DNA of 5,677 nucleotides from Alphaproteobacteria bacterium (GCA_011524805.1 WTJO01000222.1:1-5677); one strand, 5' to 3'; counted from the stretch's first letter, positions 1 through 5,677 are shown. Notes: a model not told the origin generated them from the letters alone. A program made the numbers and translations.

Positions 1-768
1 GCCGTGAATGGTCACCTGTTCGCCCATATGTTCTAGCAGGGCAGCAATTTTGCGCTCATATGCCGATAACGGCGCATCTGCAAAATGCTTTCCGCCAATA
101 ATATGAAGATGCCAGTCCCGATGTGCCTCAAGAACAGGTTTTACCGCCTTACATGCCGGATAAATCCCTTTTTCTGGCACCATTCTGCCAGCGATTACAA
201 TGGTATTCTGTTTATGTGCAGGTTTGTCTAGCCAGCGTTCAACCCCATTATGGAGTGTGATAATATTCTGGCTGTCAATTTCACTATCCGATAGTCCGGA
301 TAGAAATTTCTGTCTGATAAACTCAGATACGCAGAAAATACCTGCCAGATGGGTGGCAAGCCAGCGTCTCTCGGCAATGGTTTTTGCGCCTGCCATCTGT
401 GTAGGGTCATTATGCAGATATAAAAAAGTCGGAATTTCGGGATACGCTGAGGCGATGATGCGGGCATTGCGGCATCTGCCATGCACTTCGATAGCGCGTG
501 GCAGGCCGTCCTGTCTAATCTGTTTAAGATAGGCTTTGGCAAAGCCGGCATTATGGCCACCATGCAGAAACGGGAATCTGACCTTCACGCCATGATAGTC
601 AATAGGCTGGGCAATCATCCCCGAAGCTGGTCTGCCGAATACCCGAAACTGGCCGGCCATGCCTGAATGGTGAACAAGGTCCTGAACAATTGTGGCGATT
701 GCGCCCTGATTGCCAGCCGACATATGTTCTTTATAGGGCAATATGATATCAATGGGTCGGGTAGGCAT
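1..768 (-). CDS. GT4-like (GT-B fold) glycosyltransferase, partial
   Basis: This is a sugar transferase of the GT-B fold, most like family GT4, probably acting at the cytoplasmic face of the inner membrane on an LPS core or other glycan acceptor. The frame is open from 768 down to position 1, giving 256 residues, so the C-terminus is outside the window. Visible features are a first beta strand at residues 6-11 (IDIILP), a glycine-containing loop (AGNQGA, 18-23), EVHGR (94-98), LHN (118-120), CVSEFI (146-151), NGV (174-176) and the nucleotide-sugar binding segment AGRMVPEKG (193-201) with R195 and K200. The C-terminal E-x7-E motif of the family would lie beyond the edge. An in-frame ATG at 804 would add 12 basic residues, but it lies inside an 18-bp palindrome. 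Neither start has a good Shine-Dalgarno sequence, and 768 places beta 1 as in relatives. It diverges from a heptosyltransferase-type gene, which supports a surface-glycan role. Donor and acceptor cannot be told from sequence. The family call is firm; the start is uncertain. Confidence 0.88.
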   Translation of the reverse strand, partial: MPTRPIDIILPYKEHMSAGNQGAIATIVQDLVHHSGMAGQFRVFGRPASGMIAQPIDYHGVKVRFPFLHGGHNAGFAKAYLKQIRQDGLPRAIEVHGRCRNARIIASAYPEIPTFLYLHNDPTQMAGAKTIAERRWLATHLAGIFCVSEFIRQKFLSGLSDSEIDSQNIITLHNGVERWLDKPAHKQNTIVIAGRMVPEKGIYPACKAVKPVLEAHRDWHLHIIGGKHFADAPLSAYERKIAALLEHMGEQVTIHG

Positions 769-800
769 GGTAACATAGCTTTTGATTTTTTGATTTCTGG

Positions 801-818
801 TCATCTGCTAGCAGATGA
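801..818. repeat. 18-bp perfect palindrome in divergent intergenic region
   Basis: TCATCTGCTAGCAGATGA reads identically on both strands with no central gap. It lies between the two divergent glycosyltransferase genes, just upstream of the preferred start (768) of the left gene and about 110 bp upstream of the right one. It is followed at once by TGCTATAT. A perfect two-fold site between divergent genes is what a dimeric regulator's operator looks like, but no regulator gene is in view. In RNA it would also form a 7-bp stem with a tetraloop. There is no T-tract, so it is not an intrinsic terminator. Confidence 0.5.
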
Positions 819-874
819 TGCTATATCTCTAGCAAAATTGGAAGATGAAGTCAGTCATAGAGTTTGCCAGCCCA

Positions 875-883
875 TGCTATCAT
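875..883 (+). promoter_or_regulatory. Candidate extended -10 promoter for the GT9 gene
   Basis: TGCTATCAT fits an extended -10 element (TGn followed by TATCAT, 5 of 6 matches to TATAAT). It would start transcription near 890, about 40 bases before the ATG at 930. No good -35 hexamer sits at 16-18 bases upstream, which is tolerated for extended -10 promoters. A second TGCTAT word at 819-824 is an alternative. Weak call based on motif only. Confidence 0.3.
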
Positions 884-917
884 CTCAACACACTTTTAGA
901 AGGGCAGGCACTCTTGC

Positions 918-921
918 AGGA
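918..921 (+). promoter_or_regulatory. Ribosome binding site that decides the start at 930
   Basis: AGGA at 918-921 is 8 bases before ATG 930. An in-frame TTG at 924 would leave only 2 bases to this site, too few for initiation, so the ATG at 930 is preferred. Confidence 0.6.
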
Positions 922-929
922 TATTGATC

Positions 930-1886
930 ATGGCGAAGAATGAGAAAATTCTGGTTATCAAGCATGGCGCGCTTGGTGACATCCTTCAGGGGTTTGACGC
1001 ATTTGCCAGCCTGAGGGCGCATTTTGCAGATGCGCATATCGCGGTGCTGACAACACCTGCCTTTGCAGGTCTGCTTTCCGCATCAGGCTGGTTTGACGAG
1101 GTGCTGATAGATAGACGAAAACCTGTCTGGCATCTGATGTCTGCCTATCGTACCCTGTCATATCTGCGCGCTGGCTGGACACATATAATAGATATGCAAT
1201 GCTCACGCAGAACAGCGCATTATGCCAGATTTGCCCCTGCCTCTGCCAGATGGTTTGGTGCCGCCGCTTCTGCGTCTGACAGGCTGCCTGATTTCACTGG
1301 TGTGAATAATACAGACCGTATGCTGATTACGGCCAAGCTGGCAGGTGCTCCGCCTAAATCAGCCGCGCTTGACTGGATGATGTCATCAGCAATGCCTGAA
1401 CAGGCCGTGCATCTCGCGCCTCACAGCTACGCGGTGTTATTTGCAGGCTGCTCGCTTGCCAAGCCGCAAAAACGCTGGCCTGCGGAAAAATTCTCCCAGA
1501 TTGCCCGCTTCGCAACTGAAAGCGGCATTACGGCTGTGCTGGCAGGCACTAATGATGACAGGTCTGCAAATGACGATGTAAAACGCCATTTCCCCAATGT
1601 GCTTGATTTGACAGCACAAACAGATTTGATGTCACTTGCGCGGCTGCTGGCGTCAGCCAGATTTGTGATTGGCAATGATACAGGGCCTGTCTTTATGGCG
1701 GCAACATGCGGTGTGCCTACCCTTATGGTAATGGGCGAAGATACCAACCCCGAGATGTCTGCCCCTGTTGGCGCGCAGGCAGATTATCTGCGTCATATCC
1801 CGCTATCAGACCTAAGCCCGGATAAGGTTATCACCAGACTCCGCAAGATGGCATCAATAGACATGAACAAAATAGGCACAAAATAG
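930..1886 (+). CDS. Family 9 glycosyltransferase (heptosyltransferase type)
   Basis: This 318-residue protein matches the ADP-heptose:LPS heptosyltransferase family (GT9, WaaC/WaaF/RfaF group), which adds heptose to the LPS inner core in the cytoplasm. The N-terminus has the family signature IKHGALGDIL (residues 10-19), where D17 corresponds to the catalytic Asp of the WaaC group. Residues 181-184 are KRWP, the conserved Lys/Trp/Pro segment of the C-terminal domain. Residues 248-269 run GNDTGP...GVPTLMVMG, the donor-binding motif usually written TGP-HLAA-G-PT. The length is normal for GT9 (about 320-350). There is no signal peptide or membrane segment. ATG 930 is chosen because AGGA lies 8 bases upstream. 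The gene diverges from a GT4-like gene across 161 bp and converges on the DUF924 gene with a gap of 16 bp. The exact acceptor (heptose I, II or other) is not determinable; some GT9 members transfer other sugars. Confidence 0.9.
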   Translation: MAKNEKILVIKHGALGDILQGFDAFASLRAHFADAHIAVLTTPAFAGLLSASGWFDEVLIDRRKPVWHLMSAYRTLSYLRAGWTHIIDMQCSRRTAHYARFAPASARWFGAAASASDRLPDFTGVNNTDRMLITAKLAGAPPKSAALDWMMSSAMPEQAVHLAPHSYAVLFAGCSLAKPQKRWPAEKFSQIARFATESGITAVLAGTNDDRSANDDVKRHFPNVLDLTAQTDLMSLARLLASARFVIGNDTGPVFMAATCGVPTLMVMGEDTNPEMSAPVGAQADYLRHIPLSDLSPDKVITRLRKMASIDMNKIGTK

Positions 1887-1902
1887 GCAGAGCTAGCTCA
1901 TG

Positions 1903-2451
1903 CTAGAAAGATGAATTAGGCTCTTTCAGAAAGGCTATTTCCTCTGGCGTGGAGGGGCGGCCTAAAATAGCGTTTCTATGCGGGAAATGACCAAATCTGG
2001 CAATAATGTCACGATGCATAACAGCATAATCATAGGTGCGCTCAGAAGTATATGTCTTGAATAATGCCAATGACTGATCCTGTATATCTATATCTTCGGA
2101 ATGCATCATGGGCATTAACAGAAACTGACGTTTTGCTACTTCTTCTTCATCCTCAAGCTGCCCATCGGCAATTGCGGTAAGACAGATTCCAAGTGCCATG
2201 TCGTCACCGGCAAAGGCGCGGGGCGTATCGCGGTAAATATTGCGGGTGAACTGATCAAGCAAAATAATCAGGGCCAGCCGGCTTGAGGGGTCTGCACTCC
2301 AGCTATCAAGCTGTGCCAGTAATGCGCGTTCTACCAGCTCGCCAAACCGCGTCTCTATCTGCCTGTCAAATGCGTCGCTTTTTGTAAACCAGTCTTCTGG
2401 CACAGATTCTGAAAACCAGAATCTCAGTACATCCTTGGCTGCCTGTCCCAT
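1903..2451 (-). CDS. DUF924 family protein
   Basis: This 182-residue soluble protein belongs to the DUF924 family (Pfam PF06041), an all-helical, TPR-like group common in proteobacteria and eukaryotes with no established biochemical role. Family hallmarks are present in order: VLRFWF (8-13), WFTKSDAFDRQI (21-32), LIILLDQFTRNIYR (61-73 region), the acidic stretch LEDEEE (99-104), RQFLLMPMMHSED (108-120), RFGHFPHRNAILGR (152-165) and STPEE (167-171). The length is typical. The start at 2451 is backed by an AGGAG site (2459-2463) with 7 bases of spacing. It is the last gene of the minus-strand block, 37 bp after the FAD-linked dehydrogenase, and converges with the GT9 gene. A short hairpin with a T-tract lies just upstream, so its expression may depend on read-through. 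The family assignment is secure; the function is unknown. Confidence 0.92.
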   Translation of the reverse strand: MGQAAKDVLRFWFSESVPEDWFTKSDAFDRQIETRFGELVERALLAQLDSWSADPSSRLALIILLDQFTRNIYRDTPRAFAGDDMALGICLTAIADGQLEDEEEVAKRQFLLMPMMHSEDIDIQDQSLALFKTYTSERTYDYAVMHRDIIARFGHFPHRNAILGRPSTPEEIAFLKEPNSSF

Positions 2452-2479
2452 TGGTTTGCTCCTCTGATAGGGTAGATGG

Positions 2480-2497
2480 AAAAAATGGGCTAACCCA
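2480..2497 (-). terminator. Weak terminator-like hairpin after the FAD dehydrogenase gene
   Basis: Read on the minus strand, TGGG-TTAG-CCCA is followed directly by six Ts (2485-2480). The hairpin overlaps the TAG stop of the FAD-linked dehydrogenase gene (2490-2492). The stem is only 4 bp, so full termination is doubtful; partial attenuation before the DUF924 gene is the most it could be expected to do. Confidence 0.27.
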
Positions 2498-3920
2498 GAA
2501 TTTTGCCCGGATTTAGAAGCCCCTTCGGATCAAGGCTTTGCTTTATCTGGTGCATCACCTCAAGCGCAACAGGGTCTTTCACTTCTTTTAGCTGCTCAAC
2601 TTTCATCTGTCCGATACCATGCTCGGCACTTATAGAGCCGTTTACCTTTGACAGTGCATTATAAATAGCATGTTTGACAGCCTCGCGCTTTTCCGGCCAG
2701 TTAGGGTCGCCCCCTTCGCGCTCCAGCACATTAAAATGCACATTGCCATCGCCAAGATGCCCATATCCGCATATGCGTGCATCTGGATAGACTGATTTCA
2801 CCTCAATTGTGGCATCTTTATAAAAAGCGGCAAAGTCGGCCCGTGTAACAGAAATATCTGTATTAACAGGCCAGCTTTCTTGCTTTGTAGCTTCTGGCGA
2901 ATGCTCGCGAATATCCCATAATTGCTTGCGCTGGGTTTCATTTTGCGCAATTACAGCATCTGTAACCAGACCAGTTTCAAAATTATCTGCTAAAAACTGT
3001 TCCATCAATGCGGTAAGCGGAATTGCGCCTTCTGAGTCAGGCTGGCCATCTTCATCATTTGTGCTGGCAATTTCCATCAGCACCATAAATTCGGGCATAG
3101 GCGATAACGGCATCGGAATATTCGGAAATTGCTTTGAGACAATATCCAGCAATATCCCCGGCATAATTTCAAAGGCTTCAACCTTCTCACCTGATTTTTT
3201 CTGAAGCGCGCCCAGTAATTCAACTGCTGCATCAATATCACGCACACCGGCAAGCGCGGTCGAACGCACTGTCGGCAGAGGGAATAATTTTAAGGATGCG
3301 GCTGTGATAATGCCAAGCGTGCCCTCAGAGCCGATAAATAAATCTTTCAGATCATACCCTGTATTGTCTTTTCGTAGCGGGGTAAGCAGGTTCATCACCC
3401 GTCCACCCATCAGCACAACTTCAATCCCAAGACATAAATTTCTGGTTGTGCCATATCTGACTACATTTAATCCGCCGGCATTTGTGGCCAGATTTCCGCC
3501 GATAGTACAGCTTCCCTTTGCTGCCAGATTCAGCGGGAAATACAGGTTTTTTGCTTCGGTGATCGTATGGATTTGCTCCAGAATACAACCTGCTTCGGCT
3601 GTCATGGACAGATTGACCTCTGATATATCCCTGACAGTGTTCATTCTGGCTGTAGACAGGATAAAGGCATTGCCTGATTTGTCGGGAATGCCGCCACCAA
3701 CCAGCCCTGTATTGCCGCCCTGGGTGACAATTATCTGGTTTTGGGCATCTGCATGGGCAAGTATCTGAGAGACATGCTCTGTGCTGCGTGGCAAAAGCAC
3801 TGCCTGCGCACTGCCAGTAAAATTGCCGCGCCAGTCCTCAAGATAGCCAATTTTATCCTGTTCGGCGGTAATGATATTCTGACTGCCGATAATCTGTTCA
3901 AATGAAGTAATATCATCCAT
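2490..3920 (-). CDS. FAD-linked D-2-hydroxyacid dehydrogenase
   Basis: This 476-residue flavoprotein belongs to the FAD-binding PCMH / FAD-oxidase C family that includes D-2-hydroxyglutarate dehydrogenase, D-lactate dehydrogenase and GlcD. It should oxidise a D-2-hydroxyacid to the 2-oxoacid and pass electrons to an acceptor such as ETF or quinone. The N-terminal FAD domain has QGGNTGLVGGG (67-77), GSCTIGGNLATNAGG (136-150), RYGTTRN (155-161) and DLFIGSEGTLGIIT (193-206). The C-terminal domain has WDIRE (335-339), GYGHLGDGNVHFNV (385-398, metal-ligand histidines H388 and H395) and ISAEHGIG (430-437, E433 and H434), and it ends LDPKGLLNPGKIL. Compared from memory with human D2HGDH, R338 matches R386, but the lysine K401 position is N353, so the substrate is probably not bound the same way. 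The gene lies 78 bp downstream of the threonylcarbamoyl-AMP synthase gene on the same strand. AGAGA about 8 bases upstream is a modest ribosome site. The family is firm; the substrate is open. Confidence 0.92.
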   Translation of the reverse strand: MDDITSFEQIIGSQNIITAEQDKIGYLEDWRGNFTGSAQAVLLPRSTEHVSQILAHADAQNQIIVTQGGNTGLVGGGIPDKSGNAFILSTARMNTVRDISEVNLSMTAEAGCILEQIHTITEAKNLYFPLNLAAKGSCTIGGNLATNAGGLNVVRYGTTRNLCLGIEVVLMGGRVMNLLTPLRKDNTGYDLKDLFIGSEGTLGIITAASLKLFPLPTVRSTALAGVRDIDAAVELLGALQKKSGEKVEAFEIMPGILLDIVSKQFPNIPMPLSPMPEFMVLMEIASTNDEDGQPDSEGAIPLTALMEQFLADNFETGLVTDAVIAQNETQRKQLWDIREHSPEATKQESWPVNTDISVTRADFAAFYKDATIEVKSVYPDARICGYGHLGDGNVHFNVLEREGGDPNWPEKREAVKHAIYNALSKVNGSISAEHGIGQMKVEQLKEVKDPVALEVMHQIKQSLDPKGLLNPGKILG

Positions 3921-3974
3921 AGAGCGTGTCTCTTTATATAAGCCTGTTCATGAAAGATAGACCGATTGCGCAGT

Positions 3975-4003
3975 GCTGAAAAGGCCAAAAGCAGATTTTC
4001 AGC
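3975..4003 (-). repeat. Inverted repeat across the end of the Sua5-type gene
   Basis: On the minus strand GCTGAAAA and TTTTCAGC form a perfect 8-bp stem around a 13-base loop. The stop codon TGA (4001-3999) is within the first arm. No T-tract follows, so it does not read as an intrinsic terminator. It could be an mRNA stability or processing hairpin at the junction between the first two genes of the block. Confidence 0.35.
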
Positions 4004-4952
4004 GGGGTGCAGCGGCGCGTTTCAGCCTGTCGTTGATCGCACGTCCAAGCCCTGTTTGCGGGATAGGCGAGACAGCTATCAGATCACAGCCTGTTGCGTC
4101 AGCCTGATGAAGACAGTTAAACAGATTTGCCGCCGCTTCATGCAGATTGCCCGTTTCAGACAGGCTGAGATTTAGCGGATTATCTGTTTTTGCCACACCA
4201 AAGCTGATATAGACAGCACCGTCTGGCGGCGTGGTAACATCCATGATCAGTCTTGCATCTGGCGCATAATGAGAGGCAAGCTGGCCAGGTGAGGCTGGCA
4301 TGTTGCTATCGTGTGCAGGCAGGATAACCGGGCGTTCGATAATTGCCTCTATCTCTGATTTTGTCACAGGCCCCGGCCGTAACAGCATAATATGGTCTTC
4401 ATCCCTGCAATCAATCACGGTTGATTCCAGCCCACGCTCACACCAGCCGCCATCAAGAATAATATCAATCTTATCTGCCATTGCACGTGCCACATGTTCT
4501 GCACAGGACGGGCTTATTTTCCCGCTTGGATTGGCAGATGGCGCTACCACAGGAAAGCCGCATGCAGATAGCAGCTTAAGCGCTATGCGATGTGCCGGCA
4601 CGCGAACGGCCACCGAATTCTGGCCTGCACTGGCAAGTGTGCTGATTTGGCAATCTGTCGGCCGGTCAAGCACCAGCGTCATAGGCCCCGGCCAGAAATG
4701 GCTGGCCAGCATGCGGGCAGTCGGGTTGCTGTCAATATCTGCAAACACGGCCTCAGAGCTGGCATAATGCGAAATAAGCGGATTGAATTGCGGCCTGTTC
4801 TTTGCTGCATATATGTTTGCGACAGCATGCTCATCACACGCATTCGCCCCAAGGCCATAAACTGTCTCAGTAGGAAAGGCCACAAGTCCGCCATTCCGCA
4901 GACTATCTGCGGCCTGCCTGATATGGGCGTCTGAAGCTGTGAGGATCGTCAT
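3999..4952 (-). CDS. tsaC: L-threonylcarbamoyladenylate synthase, long Sua5 type
   Basis: The enzyme makes threonylcarbamoyl-AMP from threonine, bicarbonate and ATP in the cytoplasm, the first step of t6A37 modification of ANN-decoding tRNAs; the TsaD complex then uses the product. Its 317 residues match the two-domain Sua5 form rather than the roughly 190-residue E. coli TsaC. The YrdC domain shows FPTETVYGLG (27-36), KNRP (51-54), WPGPMT (87-92), VRVPAH (116-121), APSANPSG (137-144), ESTVID (176-181) and LRPG (191-194). The interdomain linker carries SPGQLASHYAP (221-231), a Sua5 hallmark that covers the active site. The C-terminal Sua5 domain ends with GLGRAINDRLKRAA (301-314). The start at 4952 has AAGG (4960-4963) with 7 bases of spacing. 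It is the first gene of a probable minus-strand operon with the FAD dehydrogenase and DUF924 genes, and it diverges from the SRAP gene. Confidence 0.96.
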   Translation of the reverse strand: MTILTASDAHIRQAADSLRNGGLVAFPTETVYGLGANACDEHAVANIYAAKNRPQFNPLISHYASSEAVFADIDSNPTARMLASHFWPGPMTLVLDRPTDCQISTLASAGQNSVAVRVPAHRIALKLLSACGFPVVAPSANPSGKISPSCAEHVARAMADKIDIILDGGWCERGLESTVIDCRDEDHIMLLRPGPVTKSEIEAIIERPVILPAHDSNMPASPGQLASHYAPDARLIMDVTTPPDGAVYISFGVAKTDNPLNLSLSETGNLHEAAANLFNCLHQADATGCDLIAVSPIPQTGLGRAINDRLKRAAAPR

Positions 4953-4963
4953 AAAAATGCCTT

Positions 4964-4988
4964 GCTATGAAACTGTTCTGTTTCTAGC
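4964..4988. repeat. Interrupted inverted repeat upstream of the tsaC-type gene
   Basis: The arms GCTA-t-GAAAC (4964-4973) and GTTTCTAGC (4980-4988) are complementary over 9 bp with a single bulged T at 4968 and a 6-base centre, TGTTCT. The right arm covers the candidate -10 element of the minus-strand promoter (4982-4987). It may be an operator or, if transcription starts further upstream, a leader hairpin. No cognate regulator is visible. Confidence 0.35.
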
Positions 4989-5010
4989 GTGAAGATGGCC
5001 GGGGGTGCAA
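4982..5010 (-). promoter_or_regulatory. Candidate promoter of the tsaC-type gene block
   Basis: On the minus strand a TTGCAC -35 (5010-5005) and a CTAGAA -10 (4987-4982) are separated by exactly 17 bases. Transcription would begin near 4975, leaving a leader of roughly 20 bases with the AAGG ribosome site. The -35 matches TTGACA at 4 of 6 positions; the -10 is weaker. Motif-based inference only. Confidence 0.4.
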
Positions 5011-5015
5011 CTGGT

Positions 5016-5044
5016 TTTACAGTCTGCTATGCTTGGCCAGATAT
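5016..5044 (+). promoter_or_regulatory. Candidate promoter of the SRAP gene
   Basis: TTTACA (5016-5021) is followed after 17 bases by AGATAT (5039-5044), the start of an AT-rich stretch (5039-5050). The alternative is an extended -10, TGCTATGCT, at 5025-5033. Either would give a leader of 20-30 bases. The -35 regions of this and the opposing promoter are only about 5 bp apart, so the two could interfere. Low confidence on which is used. Confidence 0.33.
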
Positions 5045-5068
5045 ATATATCAGCTGAGGACAAGATAG

Positions 5069-5677
5069 ATGTGCGGGCGGTTTACTCTGACCACTACCAA
5101 TGATGAGATGCGCGAGCGGTTTGGTGTTGTGCTTACCCAGAACCTTCAGCCACGCTGGAATATCGCGCCATCAAATACCAGCCTGATTCTGTCTTCTGAC
5201 GGGCTGGAAAATAAAGCTAGTCAGGCCGAATTTGGCTTTACAACCTCACAGCCTCATAAGCGGATTATCAATGCCCGTTCTGAAACACTGACCGAAAAGC
5301 CGACCTTTGCGCCTTTGCTAGAACAGCAACGCTGTCTTGTTATCGCTTCTGGCTGGTATGAATGGTCAGCAGATAAAACGCCCTATCATGTGCAGCTTTC
5401 CGATGGGCGGGTGATGGCCATGGCAGGGCTGTTTCGTCCGGCGCGTTCCCATCAGCCAGGTCAGTTTGTGATCATCACAACACAGGCAGATACCGGCCTT
5501 GGGGCTATTCATCATGGATGTCCGGCGTTGCTGCCGGTGGCATCATGGCAAAGCTGGCTGGCCGGCGATGCAGATGTTGCCCGAACCCAGCTTGCGGTGC
5601 CGGCGGCAAAATTTGTCAACTGGTATCAGGTCAGCAAGGAAGTTGGCAAGGGAAGCAATCATCATGCAGGTCTGGTG
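5069..5677 (+). CDS. SRAP-domain abasic-site processing protein (YedK/HMCES family), 3' truncated
   Basis: SRAP proteins bind abasic sites in single-stranded DNA and form a stable thiazolidine crosslink through Cys2 after removal of Met1, shielding the lesion from strand breakage. The open frame gives 203 residues and runs off the right edge; E. coli YedK is about 220, so little is missing. Catalytic residues are visible: MCGRFTL at the N-terminus (C2), PRWNIAPS (28-35), INARSET (67-73, N68 and R70), SGWYEW (94-99, E98) and AIHHGCPALLP (146-156, H148 aligned with the active-site His). VSKEVGKGSNH (188-198) corresponds to the family's C-terminal VS-VN segment. The usual WGLIP-W segment before NAR is shortened and reads FGFTTSQP (55-62). 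The start at 5069 has AGGA (5057-5060) with 8 bases of spacing. The gene diverges from the tsaC-type gene; I see no LexA-type direct repeat upstream. Confidence 0.93.
   Translation, partial: MCGRFTLTTTNDEMRERFGVVLTQNLQPRWNIAPSNTSLILSSDGLENKASQAEFGFTTSQPHKRIINARSETLTEKPTFAPLLEQQRCLVIASGWYEWSADKTPYHVQLSDGRVMAMAGLFRPARSHQPGQFVIITTQADTGLGAIHHGCPALLPVASWQSWLAGDADVARTQLAVPAAKFVNWYQVSKEVGKGSNHHAGLV

Noticed and set aside
200..563. Overlapping small open frames on both strands near the left edge
   Set aside because: The conserved GT4 motifs are read continuously in another minus-strand frame through this whole region.
802..804. Upstream ATG as the start of the GT4 gene
   Set aside because: It would add 12 basic residues before the first beta strand and falls inside the palindrome; no better ribosome site supports it. 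Not excluded.
667..927. 86-codon plus-strand open frame before the GT9 gene
   Set aside because: More than a third of it is antisense to the GT4 coding region and the rest runs through the palindrome and promoter region; the protein resembles nothing known to me.
1890..1911. Small inverted repeats at the convergent junction as a bidirectional terminator
   Set aside because: CTAGC-TCAT-GCTAG gives only a 5-bp stem and no T-tract follows on either strand.
3304..3768. 154-codon plus-strand open frame
   Set aside because: It lies entirely antisense to the well-supported FAD-linked dehydrogenase; the translation has no recognisable family features and no ribosome site was evident.
4300..4767. 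155-codon plus-strand open frame
   Set aside because: It is fully antisense to conserved YrdC-domain motifs of the threonylcarbamoyl-AMP synthase and shows no family features.
5041..5050. Run of alternating AT as a microsatellite or repeat element
   Set aside because: Only five dinucleotide units; more simply part of an AT-rich promoter region.
4953..5068. SOS (LexA) control of the SRAP gene
   Set aside because: The alphaproteobacterial GTTC-N7-GTTC direct repeat is not present; the nearby GTTCTGTTTC has the wrong spacing and sequence.
1..5677. Defence island, mobile element, CRISPR array or biosynthetic cluster
   Set aside because: No transposase, integrase, nuclease, toxin-antitoxin, direct-repeat array or modular enzyme was found on either strand; all gene-length regions are explained by known families.

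Overview
The window looks like an ordinary piece of chromosome from a Gram-negative bacterium, most likely an alphaproteobacterium of moderate GC content. The lipopolysaccharide-type glycosyltransferases point to Gram-negative. The protein style (long Sua5-type threonylcarbamoyl-AMP synthase, FAD-linked D-2-hydroxyacid dehydrogenase, DUF924, SRAP) would fit a marine SAR116-like lineage, but that placement is an inference from overall impression, not from a marker gene. There are no rRNAs, tRNAs, insertion sequences, CRISPR arrays or phage genes, and I found no convincing new multi-gene system.

Layout. (1) Positions 1-768, minus strand: the N-terminal 256 residues of a GT-B, family GT4-like glycosyltransferase that runs off the left edge. 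(2) A divergent intergenic region, 769-929, holding an 18-bp perfect palindrome. (3) Positions 930-1886, plus strand: a family 9 glycosyltransferase (heptosyltransferase type). These two divergent genes probably serve LPS core or other surface-glycan assembly. (4) A convergent junction of only 16 bp. (5) A minus-strand block read from right to left: threonylcarbamoyl-AMP synthase (3999-4952), FAD-linked D-2-hydroxyacid dehydrogenase (2490-3920) and a DUF924 protein (1903-2451). The gaps are 78 and 37 bp, consistent with an operon, although a short terminator-like hairpin lies just before the DUF924 gene. (6) A second divergent intergenic region, 4953-5068, with an inverted repeat over the likely promoter of the threonylcarbamoyl-AMP synthase gene. 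(7) Positions 5069 to the right edge, plus strand: a SRAP-family abasic-site-shielding protein, cut off probably a short way from its C-terminus.

How the genes relate. Three themes sit side by side: surface polysaccharide synthesis, tRNA t6A modification plus a flavin oxidoreductase of unknown substrate, and protection of abasic DNA. No shared pathway is evident. The points most worth a second look are the substrate-pocket lysine-to-asparagine change in the FAD enzyme, the SRAP protein without its usual tryptophan-containing WGLIP segment, the two intergenic inverted repeats, and the concentration of the hexamer TGCTAT in the two divergent intergenic regions.
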